From assembly GCA_012797975.1 (NCBI GenBank), contig JAAZOD010000026.1:115000-178999 (forward strand): 64,000 nt of DNA. Reading direction: 5' to 3'. Of this stretch, positions 52,858 through 61,373 are shown piece after piece. Within the stretch, counting starts at the first letter, position 1; each line of letters opens with the position of its first letter. The notes beneath the pieces were generated by a model that saw only the letters and a program-made list of their open reading frames with translations, searched no databases and was not told where the DNA came from. The position numbers were made by a program, and so were the translations under genes. This DNA comes from Pelolinea sp. (lineage in GTDB: Bacteria; Chloroflexota; Anaerolineae; Anaerolineales; Anaerolineaceae).

Positions 52858-54663
52858 CTATTCTGCGAACAAAGTGTATTTTTTCTCCTGTTCTTGCCTG
52901 AATTGCTGGGTATACAGGTCATAATATTTTCCTTGTTTCTGGATCAGTTCTTTGTGTGTTCCCATCTCACTGATTTGGCCGTTCTCAATGACCAGAATAC
53001 GGTCGGCATTCTTGATAGTGGACAAGCGGTGAGCGATGATGAACGTGGTGCGATTTTCCATGATCGATTCAATGCCGCGTTGAATGGTAGCTTCGGTGAG
53101 CGTATCCACCGAAGAGGTTGCCTCGTCCATGATGAAGATCTCAGGATTGGAAAGCACCGCCCTGGCAAGGCTGATAAGCTGTTTCTGACCGACCGAAAGC
53201 AGAACGCCACCTTCGCCGACCTGTTCGTCATACCCGTGGTCCATTTTCACAATGAAATCATGTGCGCCGGTCAGTTGAGCGGCCGCTTCAATGTCCTGCT
53301 CTGCAGCGTTCAAGCGTCCGTAGGCAATATTCTCGCGGATGGAACCCGAAAAAAGGTGGGGAGTTTGCAGCACGACCCCAATGCGCGATTGGATGGAGCT
53401 CAGGGAAAAATCCGTGTAATCTTTTCCATCGAACAGGATGCGTCCACGTTTTGGTTCAAAGAAGCGGCAGATCAGGTTAACGATGGTGGTTTTTCCACCT
53501 CCGGTTGATCCTACCAATGCAATGGTTTCGCCTTGCTTCACTTTGAAACTGAGTTCCTTGATCACCGGCGAATTGTCTTCATACCAGAAGGATACTTTTT
53601 CAAATTCAATATCACCGCGCATGGAACCTGGATCATACGCTTCCGGTTTATCCTTCACATCGGGGGATGTGTCGATGAGCGTAAAGATGCGTTCTGCGGA
53701 TGCAATGGCACGCTGCATTTCTGCAATGACACGCGCCAGGTCCTGAATTGGCCACATCATGGAGGTGATGTAGGCCAGGAATGCCTGCATGCCGCCAATG
53801 CTGATGCCGCCAATAGTCACCTGGGCGCCGCTGTACCAGATCACACCACCCAGTGCCAGCGAGGAAATGAGCTGCACGGTAGGAAGGAACAGTGCACTGA
53901 TCCAGGCGGCCCTGTAGGAGGAGGTATACATTTCACCGGTAAGGTCGCTGAACTCTTTCAGGTTTTCCTTCTCCCGCCCCAGCGCTTTGATCACACGCAC
54001 CCCTGTGATATTCTCGTTATACGAAGCGGTGATCTGTGAATTGATCTTGCGCACGATGCGATATTGGCGCAGGATGCGGGTCTGGAATTTAATGCCAACA
54101 TACAGCAGCAAAGGCAAAATGGACAGCACGATGAACGCCAGCCGGGTGTTGATCTTGAACATGAAATACATGGAGGTGGCGATGTTCACGACCCCCCAAG
54201 TCGAATCCAGGATGCCCCAGGTGACCAGCTCTGCCACACGTTCGGTGTCGTTGGTGACGCGTGACATGATCCAGCCGACCGGTGTCTGGTTATAGTAAGA
54301 AAGCGAGAGACTTTGCAGGTGATTGAAAAGCTTCTGGCGTAGATCATAGCGGACCTTCTCGCCGACAATGCTGACCACATATACGAAAGTAAAGACCGTG
54401 CCTGCTTCAAAGATCACCAGCGCTCCATACTGGTATAAGATGTTCAGAAGAATGCTTATATTGCCGGAAAGAATGCCCTCATCGATGATCCGTTTGGTCA
54501 TATAGGTGATGTAAGCATCCATTACCGAAGTCAGGATGACCGCGACCAAAAAGATGAACATCAACCCCCAATAGGGCTTCATGAACGAAAAAATGCGCAG
54601 GAAGATCTTGCCGGTCGCTCCTTCGCGTGAATAATCAGTTTCTTCAAACGTGTTAACTGGCAC
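52858..54663 (-). CDS. ABC exporter subunit (fused TMD-NBD), consensus ATPase site
   Basis: A 601-residue type IV ABC exporter half: six membrane helices, then an NBD with Walker A GSTGGGKTT, Q-loop, signature LSVGQKQ (variant of LSGGQ), Walker B IFIMDEATSSVD with the catalytic Glu and an H-switch IIAHRLST. It pairs with the adjacent gene at 54653, whose Walker B lacks the Glu. Such heterodimers export drugs, lipids or peptides. The frame opens at 54711, but aggagg precedes GTG 54663, and this start overlaps the upstream gene by 11 bp, a coupled pair. Confidence 0.9.
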   Translation of the reverse strand: MPVNTFEETDYSREGATGKIFLRIFSFMKPYWGLMFIFLVAVILTSVMDAYITYMTKRIIDEGILSGNISILLNILYQYGALVIFEAGTVFTFVYVVSIVGEKVRYDLRQKLFNHLQSLSLSYYNQTPVGWIMSRVTNDTERVAELVTWGILDSTWGVVNIATSMYFMFKINTRLAFIVLSILPLLLYVGIKFQTRILRQYRIVRKINSQITASYNENITGVRVIKALGREKENLKEFSDLTGEMYTSSYRAAWISALFLPTVQLISSLALGGVIWYSGAQVTIGGISIGGMQAFLAYITSMMWPIQDLARVIAEMQRAIASAERIFTLIDTSPDVKDKPEAYDPGSMRGDIEFEKVSFWYEDNSPVIKELSFKVKQGETIALVGSTGGGKTTIVNLICRFFEPKRGRILFDGKDYTDFSLSSIQSRIGVVLQTPHLFSGSIRENIAYGRLNAAEQDIEAAAQLTGAHDFIVKMDHGYDEQVGEGGVLLSVGQKQLISLARAVLSNPEIFIMDEATSSVDTLTEATIQRGIESIMENRTTFIIAHRLSTIKNADRILVIENGQISEMGTHKELIQKQGKYYDLYTQQFRQEQEKKYTLFAE

Positions 54664-56461
54664 GGCTGAGCTCCTCCTGAAGATCTTCCTCGATTTTGGT
54701 TTGGATCTCAAAGATATTGCGATAGACTCCTTCTTGCTGGAGGAGTTCCTGGTGGGTGCCTTTTTGAATGATCTTGCCCTTGTCCAAGACCAGGATGAGA
54801 TCCGCTTTCATGATGCTTTGCACGCGATGGGCGATGATGAAAGTGGTGCGGTTCTGCATCAATTGATGAATGGCGGTCTGGATGTGAGCTTCTGTTTCCG
54901 CATCCACCGAAGAGGTTGAATCATCCAGAATGAGAACGCGCGGGTCTTTGATGAACGTACGTGCAATGGCAACCCGCTGTTTCTGGCCGCCCGAAAGGGT
55001 GACACCGCGTTCACCGACCAGGGTTTTGTATCCCTGTGGAAAGGAAAGGATGACATCATGAATGGCAGCCATTTTCGCCGCTTCTTCCACCTGCTCCTGG
55101 GTGACTTTTTCTTTGATCCCAAAGGTGATATTTTCATAGATGGAGCGCGAGAAAAGGAATGGTTCCTGCTCTACGATCCCGATCTGTTCGCGCAGGAAAC
55201 GGCGCGAATACAAACGCAGATCGCTGTCATCCAGCATGATTGCCCCTTCGGAGACGTCATAAAAACGGGGCAGCAGATTTACCAGCGTGGTCTTTCCGGA
55301 TCCAGTTGATCCCAATAAAGCGATCGCCATGCCTGCTTTACATTCGAAGGAAATATCATGCAACACTTCACTGCCGTCTTCATAATGGAAGGATACATGC
55401 GAAAAGACAATATCACCCTTGACCTTGACGTGGGATGTGATACTGCCCTGATCCAGCGGTTCCCGATTCTCTTTGATGATCTTGTACAGGCGGTCGTAGG
55501 AGACCAGTCCATTGGACATTTGGACGATCATTCGGCCCAGATTCCTTAATGGGTAGATGATCCATACCACCAACCCGGCGTATGCCATGTAAGTGCCGAC
55601 GGTGATCACACCACTTATGGCCATTCTTGCGCCGATGTAATATCCGAATAATAACTGGGCACCGCAAAAGATATCTGAAATGGGCCAGAAGAGCGAATGC
55701 AGGGTATTCAATTTTTTCCCGCGCTTGTATTTCTCAAAATTATCGCGTTTGAATTTGTCGATCTCATAGGGTTGGCGGGCAAACGCTTTTACCACACGCA
55801 CACCGCTCAAATTCTCCTGTAATGTCGTAGAAAGCACGGCATCCTGTTCTTGATAGGCCTCATACGCTTTGGTCACTTTTTGGAAGAAGTAAATGGAGAT
55901 GAACAGTACGATTGGGACAACAATGACCGAATACAGCGCAAGCGGGACGTTCAGTTTTAAAAGGGCAATGAAATTGACCAGAAAGAGAATGATGATCCGG
56001 CCGATGCCGATGGCTTGATCGGCATAAAAACGCCGGATGGCATCCACATCGGAGGTGCAGCGTTGGACGAGGTCCCCCGTGTCTGTTTTGGCATGATATG
56101 AAAAAGTCAGATGTTGAATATGATCGTACAGGTAATCGCGCAGACGGCGGGTGGTCCCTTCCGCTGTTTCGGCGGCAGCTCTTTGGCTGAGAAATGTGGT
56201 GATCCCTTGAAATAGAAAGAGCAGCACAAAACCGATCGCTATCACCCAAACGCTGAATCCGGCGGTTTGTGCCAGCAAAAAATTATCGACGAAATATTCC
56301 AGCAGCAGATAGGTGCCTGACTTTGCTAAGGCGGACAGGATCTGGTAGATCATAGCGCCCATATACTCGCCCTGATAGCCACTCATTAGCATCCAGAGCC
56401 CCTGGAACCGTTTTTCACTTAAGACCTTCTTGAGGTCGATGTATTGATTTTTGCTAATCAT
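54653..56461 (-). CDS. ABC exporter subunit (fused TMD-NBD), degenerate catalytic site
   Basis: A 602-residue ABC exporter half with six membrane helices and an NBD: Walker A GSTGSGKTT, signature LSGGQKQR, Walker B VLILDDSTSSVD with Asp in place of the catalytic Glu, and IIAHRVQSI. With the LSVGQ of its partner this leaves one composite site non-canonical, as in BmrCD and TM287/288. The substrate cannot be predicted. ATG 56461 has aaggga upstream. The two genes form one operon; the upstream 260 bp hold no other gene. Confidence 0.9.
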   Translation of the reverse strand: MISKNQYIDLKKVLSEKRFQGLWMLMSGYQGEYMGAMIYQILSALAKSGTYLLLEYFVDNFLLAQTAGFSVWVIAIGFVLLFLFQGITTFLSQRAAAETAEGTTRRLRDYLYDHIQHLTFSYHAKTDTGDLVQRCTSDVDAIRRFYADQAIGIGRIIILFLVNFIALLKLNVPLALYSVIVVPIVLFISIYFFQKVTKAYEAYQEQDAVLSTTLQENLSGVRVVKAFARQPYEIDKFKRDNFEKYKRGKKLNTLHSLFWPISDIFCGAQLLFGYYIGARMAISGVITVGTYMAYAGLVVWIIYPLRNLGRMIVQMSNGLVSYDRLYKIIKENREPLDQGSITSHVKVKGDIVFSHVSFHYEDGSEVLHDISFECKAGMAIALLGSTGSGKTTLVNLLPRFYDVSEGAIMLDDSDLRLYSRRFLREQIGIVEQEPFLFSRSIYENITFGIKEKVTQEQVEEAAKMAAIHDVILSFPQGYKTLVGERGVTLSGGQKQRVAIARTFIKDPRVLILDDSTSSVDAETEAHIQTAIHQLMQNRTTFIIAHRVQSIMKADLILVLDKGKIIQKGTHQELLQQEGVYRNIFEIQTKIEEDLQEELSRAS

Positions 56462-56722
56462 GAACTGTATTCCCTTGGGTTAATACTGAAAAAATCCGTT
56501 TGTATTATACGTGATGTTGCCGCCTTCATGAAGACATTTAAGGGAAATTGTAATAGAATAGCGGGAATTTAACTGGATATCTGAACTCAAAAACTTGAAT
56601 CATTTTTCAAGGTATGAGAAAAACCCGAAGCGGCGATCTTTTCCGGCGAATCTGCTGATTTGTTTCAGCATACAAATAATGGATTCAACGCTATGATTAG
56701 GTGGAAAGAAGGGAGTGTATCA

Positions 56723-57829
56723 GTGGATCAAAATCGAGCAATCAGGATGATGATCCCGGGCCCTGTGGAAGTGCACCCGGATGTTTTGAAAGCCATGGGA
56801 TCTCCCGTGGAACCCCATTATGGAGATGCCTGGGTAAAGAAGAATCAACAGGTGTTGACTTATCTAAAAGAAGTTTTTAGAACAGAGGGTGATGTCTATC
56901 TGCTGGTCGGCTCGGGGACCAGCGCCATCGATGCAGCCGTCGGGAGCTGCCTGCAAACCGGGGAACGTATCCTCATCGGAAACAATGGCTATTTTGGTGA
57001 TCGACTGGTTTCGATCGCTCAACACAATGGTCTGGATGTGGTTGAGGTAAAAGCGGAATGGGGGCAGGAACTGGATCCGCAGGCGATCAGGAAAACGCTG
57101 CAAAAGGATCCTTCGATCAAAGCTGTGGCGGTTGTACATGGTGAAACCTCCACCACAATTTTGAATCCGATCCAGGATATCGGTCCGATCGTGCGGGAGA
57201 ACGGTGCCCTTTTCATCGTGGACGCTGTTTCTTCTTTGGGAGGTGTGCCGCTGGAGATGGACACCTGGTGCATCGATGCGTGTGCTTCGGCGACCCAAAA
57301 ATGTCTGGGAGCCCCACCCGGCTTGGGCCCCATTGCGTTGAATGAACGTGCCTGGAAGAGCATTGATCGATTAAAAATAGGTGAACACGGCTGGTACACC
57401 GATCTACGAGTTTGGCGCAAGTATGCGCAGGAATGGGGAGATTGGCATCCCAGCCCCATTACCATGGCCACCAACAATGTCAACGCGTTGCTGGTTTCGT
57501 TAACTCACTTGAAAAAAGAAGGCATTCCTGCCCGCATGGAACGCTATCGTAGACTGGCAATTCAACTGCGCGAAGGGCTGCGTCAGGCAGGTTTTACTCC
57601 ATTTACAGCAGATGAAAAACTGAACCCGGTCCTGACGGCTGCCTATGCTCCCCAGGGGATTGAAAGCGGCGAGATCGTGCAGTACCTCATGAAGGAATAC
57701 GCTATTCAGATCTCGGGAGGACTGGGGATTTTGAAATCGACCATTTTTCGCATCGGCCACATGTCGCCCATGGTGACCCAAGAAGACATTGTGTATTTAT
57801 GTGATGCCTTACAGAAATTCCAGAAATAA
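56723..57829 (+). CDS. Class V aminotransferase (alanine/serine-glyoxylate type)
   Basis: A 368-residue PLP enzyme related to serine-glyoxylate and alanine-glyoxylate aminotransferases. MMIPGPVEVHPDVLKAMGSP, GSGTSAIDAAVGSCLQTGER, VVHGETSTTILNPIQDIGP, DAVSSLGGVPLEMDTW and the PLP lysine in SATQKCLGAPPGLGP are all present. Length is typical. The upstream frame begins at 56660, but aagaaggga lies 8 nt before GTG 56723, so that start is used. It could also be a phosphonate- or purine-related aminotransferase; the acceptor is not certain. Confidence 0.85.
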   Translation: MDQNRAIRMMIPGPVEVHPDVLKAMGSPVEPHYGDAWVKKNQQVLTYLKEVFRTEGDVYLLVGSGTSAIDAAVGSCLQTGERILIGNNGYFGDRLVSIAQHNGLDVVEVKAEWGQELDPQAIRKTLQKDPSIKAVAVVHGETSTTILNPIQDIGPIVRENGALFIVDAVSSLGGVPLEMDTWCIDACASATQKCLGAPPGLGPIALNERAWKSIDRLKIGEHGWYTDLRVWRKYAQEWGDWHPSPITMATNNVNALLVSLTHLKKEGIPARMERYRRLAIQLREGLRQAGFTPFTADEKLNPVLTAAYAPQGIESGEIVQYLMKEYAIQISGGLGILKSTIFRIGHMSPMVTQEDIVYLCDALQKFQK

Positions 57830-57850
57830 GCGAATCAAGAAGCGATGCAG

Positions 57851-57881
57851 AAAAAGAACCGGATTCTTTCCGGTTCTTTTT
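57851..57881 (+). terminator. Terminator after the aminotransferase
   Basis: A 13-bp stem aaaaagaaccgga/tccggttcttttt with a 5-nt TTCTT loop, followed by CTTTG. Strong intrinsic terminator. Confidence 0.85.
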
Positions 57882-57935
57882 CTTTGAAATGAGTCTATAA
57901 TTAAATCACTATATTCGTTCCGAAAGGAGGAAACT

Positions 57936-59054
57936 ATGGCAAACGTTATCTTTGACCATGTTGTCAAAAAATTCAATGACGTTGTCGCAGTGAACGATCT
58001 CAGTTTTGTTTTGGATGATAAGGAATTCCTGGTTTTGGTGGGTCCTTCGGGATGCGGAAAAACCACCGCCTTGCGTTGTCTGGCGGGTCTGGAAGAAGTG
58101 ACATCGGGGGAGATCAAGATCGATGGAAAAGTGGTGAATGATGTGCCGCCCAAAGATCGTGATATTGCCATGGTGTTTCAATCCTATGCCCTGTACCCGC
58201 ACATGACAGTGTTCGATAATATGGCTTTTGGATTGAAATTGCGCAAAGTTCCCAAGGATGAGATCAAGCGTAAAGTGGATGAAGCAGCCAAAGTGCTCAA
58301 CATCGAAACTTTGCTAAAGAGAAAACCGAAAGAGCTTTCGGGTGGTCAAAGGCAGCGCGTTGCCGTGGGGCGTGCCATCGTGCGCGAACCCAAAGTTTTC
58401 CTCTTTGATGAACCCCTTTCAAACCTTGATGCAAAATTGCGCGTTCAAATGAGAACGGAAATCACCAAACTGCATCAGCGTTTGCAGACCACGTTCATTT
58501 ATGTAACCCATGATCAAATGGAAGCCATGACCATGGGAACACGCATTGCAGTATTGAATTACGGTGTGCTTCAGCAGATCGATACTCCGCAAATATTGTA
58601 CGATAAACCGAATAACCTGTTCGTGGCCGGCTTCATCGGGTCTCCGGCCATGAACTTCTTCAATGCGAAGATTGAAAAGCAGGATTCCAAACTGATCGTA
58701 AAGGCTGATGGTTTTGAAGTGGAGATCCCAAAAGATAAGATCAAGACTTATGAGCATCTGGCAGGCAAAAAGATCATCTTTGGCATCCGCCCTGAAGATA
58801 TTCATAATCCGGAATATTTACCTGCGGCGATCAAACCTGCGATCATCAAGAGCATCGTCGATGTAACCGAGCTGATGGGGAATGAAATTTTCCTGCACCT
58901 GAAACCTACTGAAAAGGATCCTGTTTATGTTGCTCGTGTTGATCCTCGCACGCGCGTGCATGTAGGGGATGTGATCCAAGTGGCGTTCAATATGGATAAT
59001 ATCCACATCTTCGATCCGTCCAAGAATGCTGATAACCCGGTAGCAGTTCGTTAG
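57936..59054 (+). CDS. Sugar ABC transporter ATP-binding protein (MalK/UgpC/MsmK type)
   Basis: A 372-residue ATPase of the CUT1 sugar uptake class: Walker A GPSGCGKTTALR, signature LSGGQRQRVAVGRAIV, Walker B VFLFDEPLSNLDAKLR, H-switch YVTHDQMEAMTMGTRIAV. After the NBD come the C-terminal OB-type regulatory domains (PAMNFFNAKI, FGIRPEDIHNP). Such stand-alone ATPases often energise several sugar permeases. No permease lies next to it. The ribosome-binding site aaaggagg is excellent. Confidence 0.93.
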   Translation: MANVIFDHVVKKFNDVVAVNDLSFVLDDKEFLVLVGPSGCGKTTALRCLAGLEEVTSGEIKIDGKVVNDVPPKDRDIAMVFQSYALYPHMTVFDNMAFGLKLRKVPKDEIKRKVDEAAKVLNIETLLKRKPKELSGGQRQRVAVGRAIVREPKVFLFDEPLSNLDAKLRVQMRTEITKLHQRLQTTFIYVTHDQMEAMTMGTRIAVLNYGVLQQIDTPQILYDKPNNLFVAGFIGSPAMNFFNAKIEKQDSKLIVKADGFEVEIPKDKIKTYEHLAGKKIIFGIRPEDIHNPEYLPAAIKPAIIKSIVDVTELMGNEIFLHLKPTEKDPVYVARVDPRTRVHVGDVIQVAFNMDNIHIFDPSKNADNPVAVR

Positions 59055-59075
59055 TTTTCAATGTCCTGATTGTAA

Positions 59076-59108
59076 AAGAAGAGGTGGTTCGATCACACCT
59101 CTTCTTTG
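59076..59108. terminator. Terminator between malK-type gene and DUF1461 gene
   Basis: A 12-bp stem aaagaagaggtg/cacctcttcttt with a 9-nt loop. Plus-strand GTTTTTC follows; the right arm overlaps the minus-strand stop codon. Confidence 0.75.
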
Positions 59109-59761
59109 TTTTTCTTTATCAAAGTGCCACAGGCGAAGTATAAGAAGAATGCCAGGGTGAAACTGACGACCCCAACTGTGACAAACACATTGACCCAGAA
59201 AGGTGTTGGAAATAAACGGATCAACGAGTCGTTGACATAGAATAGCCATGTATCTCCTTTAAAAAAGAAGGAATGAAAAATTGTGAAGAGCTGGTTAAAA
59301 TTAAGAAAGACAGCGCACAAAACGAGAATGATAAAAATAAAAATGATCTCTCCTGCCAATTTTCCCGCTTTCCGTAGTGCCATTCTCCAGTTTAGTTTGA
59401 TCGCCAGAAAAATGCTTACCAGCATGATTGCAATACTGGCATACCAGATCCTCAAAACGATCTGGGTAAGGTCGCGCACGTCCTGCATGTGGCTAAGTTC
59501 TCTCTCATTGAAAACCGGGCTGCCATCTGGCAGAGCAATTGCCCCATACTCTGCATCGCTTATTTTGCCAAGCAGGTAATCCACCGATTGATAAGCCAGG
59601 GTAGAGCGCGTATCCCTGGTAAATCCATATTGATCTTCCGGAAGGTGCGGAGAGTTATATTCCAGATCAATAAAGAAATGCGTCAAGCAAATACGAATCC
59701 CTCCGATCAAGATCACCAGGATAAAAGCAATGGTCAGGATAATTGAATAAATGGTTTTCAT
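59093..59761 (-). CDS. DUF1461 (TIGR01906) integral membrane protein
   Basis: A 222-residue protein with about four to five membrane helices (residues 7-27, 107-125, 138-158, 190-212). Family features: FIDLEYNSPHLPEDQYGFTR and FNERELSHMQDVRDLTQIVL. It is widespread in anaerobes and Gram-positives with no known function. It overlaps the upstream spermidine synthase-like gene by 4 bp (ATGA), so the two are translated as a coupled pair. Confidence 0.82.
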   Translation of the reverse strand: MKTIYSIILTIAFILVILIGGIRICLTHFFIDLEYNSPHLPEDQYGFTRDTRSTLAYQSVDYLLGKISDAEYGAIALPDGSPVFNERELSHMQDVRDLTQIVLRIWYASIAIMLVSIFLAIKLNWRMALRKAGKLAGEIIFIFIILVLCAVFLNFNQLFTIFHSFFFKGDTWLFYVNDSLIRLFPTPFWVNVFVTVGVVSFTLAFFLYFACGTLIKKNKEEV

Positions 59762-61317
59762 TGCAACTTTTCAACACCTCCGGTGCGGTAAAAATCGATC
59801 AACATGTTGTTCACCAAGCTTTCGACCGGCGCCCGATCATCTGTAAATATCAGTTCGCTTTTTTCCAGTGGGCGCAGGTTCAGAATGGTGATTTCCATGC
59901 TTTTTCGCAGTAACGCTGGAAAACTTCCTGTTTGGTCGGGAAGAAGATAATTATTATACAAGTTTTGAACTGTAGTGGAAGAGCGTGTGGCATAAATCAT
60001 GGTATTGAACGTATCCGGCACATCGCTGGTATAGACAGAAGGAAAGACTTGCCCGATGGTGGCGGTGAGCGCATCCACCAGGCGGTAATCGCCGCCGATC
60101 TGCGCCACATTGAGGACCAGCACACCATCTTCTGTAAGGTGATCATAGACTTCTTGAAAAAACTCCAGCGTGGTAAGGTGAGCGGGAATGTAGGGGGGGC
60201 GATAGGCATCAATAGAAATGAGCTGATATTGTTTTTGCATGTTGCGCAATCCAATGCGGGCATCCTCAGTATGGACCGTCAGGTTAGGGATATCCATTGA
60301 AAAAAATTCATATCCCACGTCAACCACGGTTTCATCGATCTCAAATCCATCGATCTGGATGGTCGGGAACACACTGGCGGCCTGCCTGGCGCTGGTTCCG
60401 CCTGCCAACCCGAGGATCGCCATGGAACGAACGTCGCTGGAGGTATAGGGCGGGGGGTTGAAAAAAGGCGCAGACAGCACCTGCTGCCAGGTTCCTCCAT
60501 AATCCAATGTATCGGAAGTATAAATGGAATGGATACCCTGCCCTTCGTTCAAGCGCAGCAGGTTGTACCCATTGATTTGCTGTACCTGAATATAGTTGTA
60601 TTCCGATTCTTTTTCATAAAGCATGCCGGTGACGATCTTATCACTGCCGCGCAATCCGAGCCAGGCACTGAGGGCCAGGACCGGGAGCATCCAGCCGTAT
60701 TTGATCAGCACTTTTCTTATACTCAGCTTGGTTTTGAGCAACCCCCAAAAACTGATCAAGAATAAGAAAATTGACAGAACAAGAAAGTTTCGATAGGTAC
60801 CGATGGTGGGAATGAGTACTAGCACGGGCAGAAAGGTGCCCAGAAAAGACCCGGCGGTAGAAACTGCATATATTTTGCCGGATATATTGCCAGAGCTGCG
60901 CGGCTCATCCAGCAGCAGGCGAATGGCGAAAGGGGAGACCATGCTCAATAAGATCATCGGCATGCTGAAAAGGATCAACACCACGATGAAAGCCAGAACC
61001 AGCGGACCGATGGCCAGATGATCCATGGCAATGCTGGCCGAACGCAGGATCGGTTTGGCAATGCACGGAATGAGCCCGGTGCAAAAAGCGCCCCAGGTTA
61101 ATATTCCGTATAGCAGTTCAGGCTGTGGTGAACGATCAGCCCATCTTCCACCCACAATGGAACCGACTGCCATATAAACAAGAATGGAACCGATGATGCA
61201 GGCCCAGATCAGATTGCTGGACCCGAAATAGTTGGAAAGCAAACGGGATGCCGATACTTCAATGGCTAAACTGACCAACCCTGCGCTAAAGACTGCGATG
61301 TAGATTCTTCGCTGCAT
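59758..61317 (-). CDS. Spermidine synthase-like membrane protein (multi-TM plus methyltransferase-fold domain)
   Basis: A 519-residue protein. The N-terminal 220 residues are six to seven membrane helices (from VFSAGLVSLAIEVSASRLLS to FLVLSIFLFLISFWGLL); the C-terminal domain has the spermidine synthase/SAM fold: AILGLAGGTSARQAA (glycine loop), QIDGFEIDETVVDVGYEFF, then ISIDAYRPPYIPAHLTTLEF with the Asp/Tyr region of the polyamine site. Whether it makes polyamines is uncertain, since such fused proteins often have unknown roles. ATG 61317 avoids a spurious Ser/Pro-rich N-terminus. It is coupled to the DUF1461 gene. Confidence 0.8.
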   Translation of the reverse strand: MQRRIYIAVFSAGLVSLAIEVSASRLLSNYFGSSNLIWACIIGSILVYMAVGSIVGGRWADRSPQPELLYGILTWGAFCTGLIPCIAKPILRSASIAMDHLAIGPLVLAFIVVLILFSMPMILLSMVSPFAIRLLLDEPRSSGNISGKIYAVSTAGSFLGTFLPVLVLIPTIGTYRNFLVLSIFLFLISFWGLLKTKLSIRKVLIKYGWMLPVLALSAWLGLRGSDKIVTGMLYEKESEYNYIQVQQINGYNLLRLNEGQGIHSIYTSDTLDYGGTWQQVLSAPFFNPPPYTSSDVRSMAILGLAGGTSARQAASVFPTIQIDGFEIDETVVDVGYEFFSMDIPNLTVHTEDARIGLRNMQKQYQLISIDAYRPPYIPAHLTTLEFFQEVYDHLTEDGVLVLNVAQIGGDYRLVDALTATIGQVFPSVYTSDVPDTFNTMIYATRSSTTVQNLYNNYLLPDQTGSFPALLRKSMEITILNLRPLEKSELIFTDDRAPVESLVNNMLIDFYRTGGVEKLQ

Positions 61318-61373
61318 GGCTTGATTATAACGATTATCAAATATAATGGAATAGATTGGGAATGGAGGTTTCT

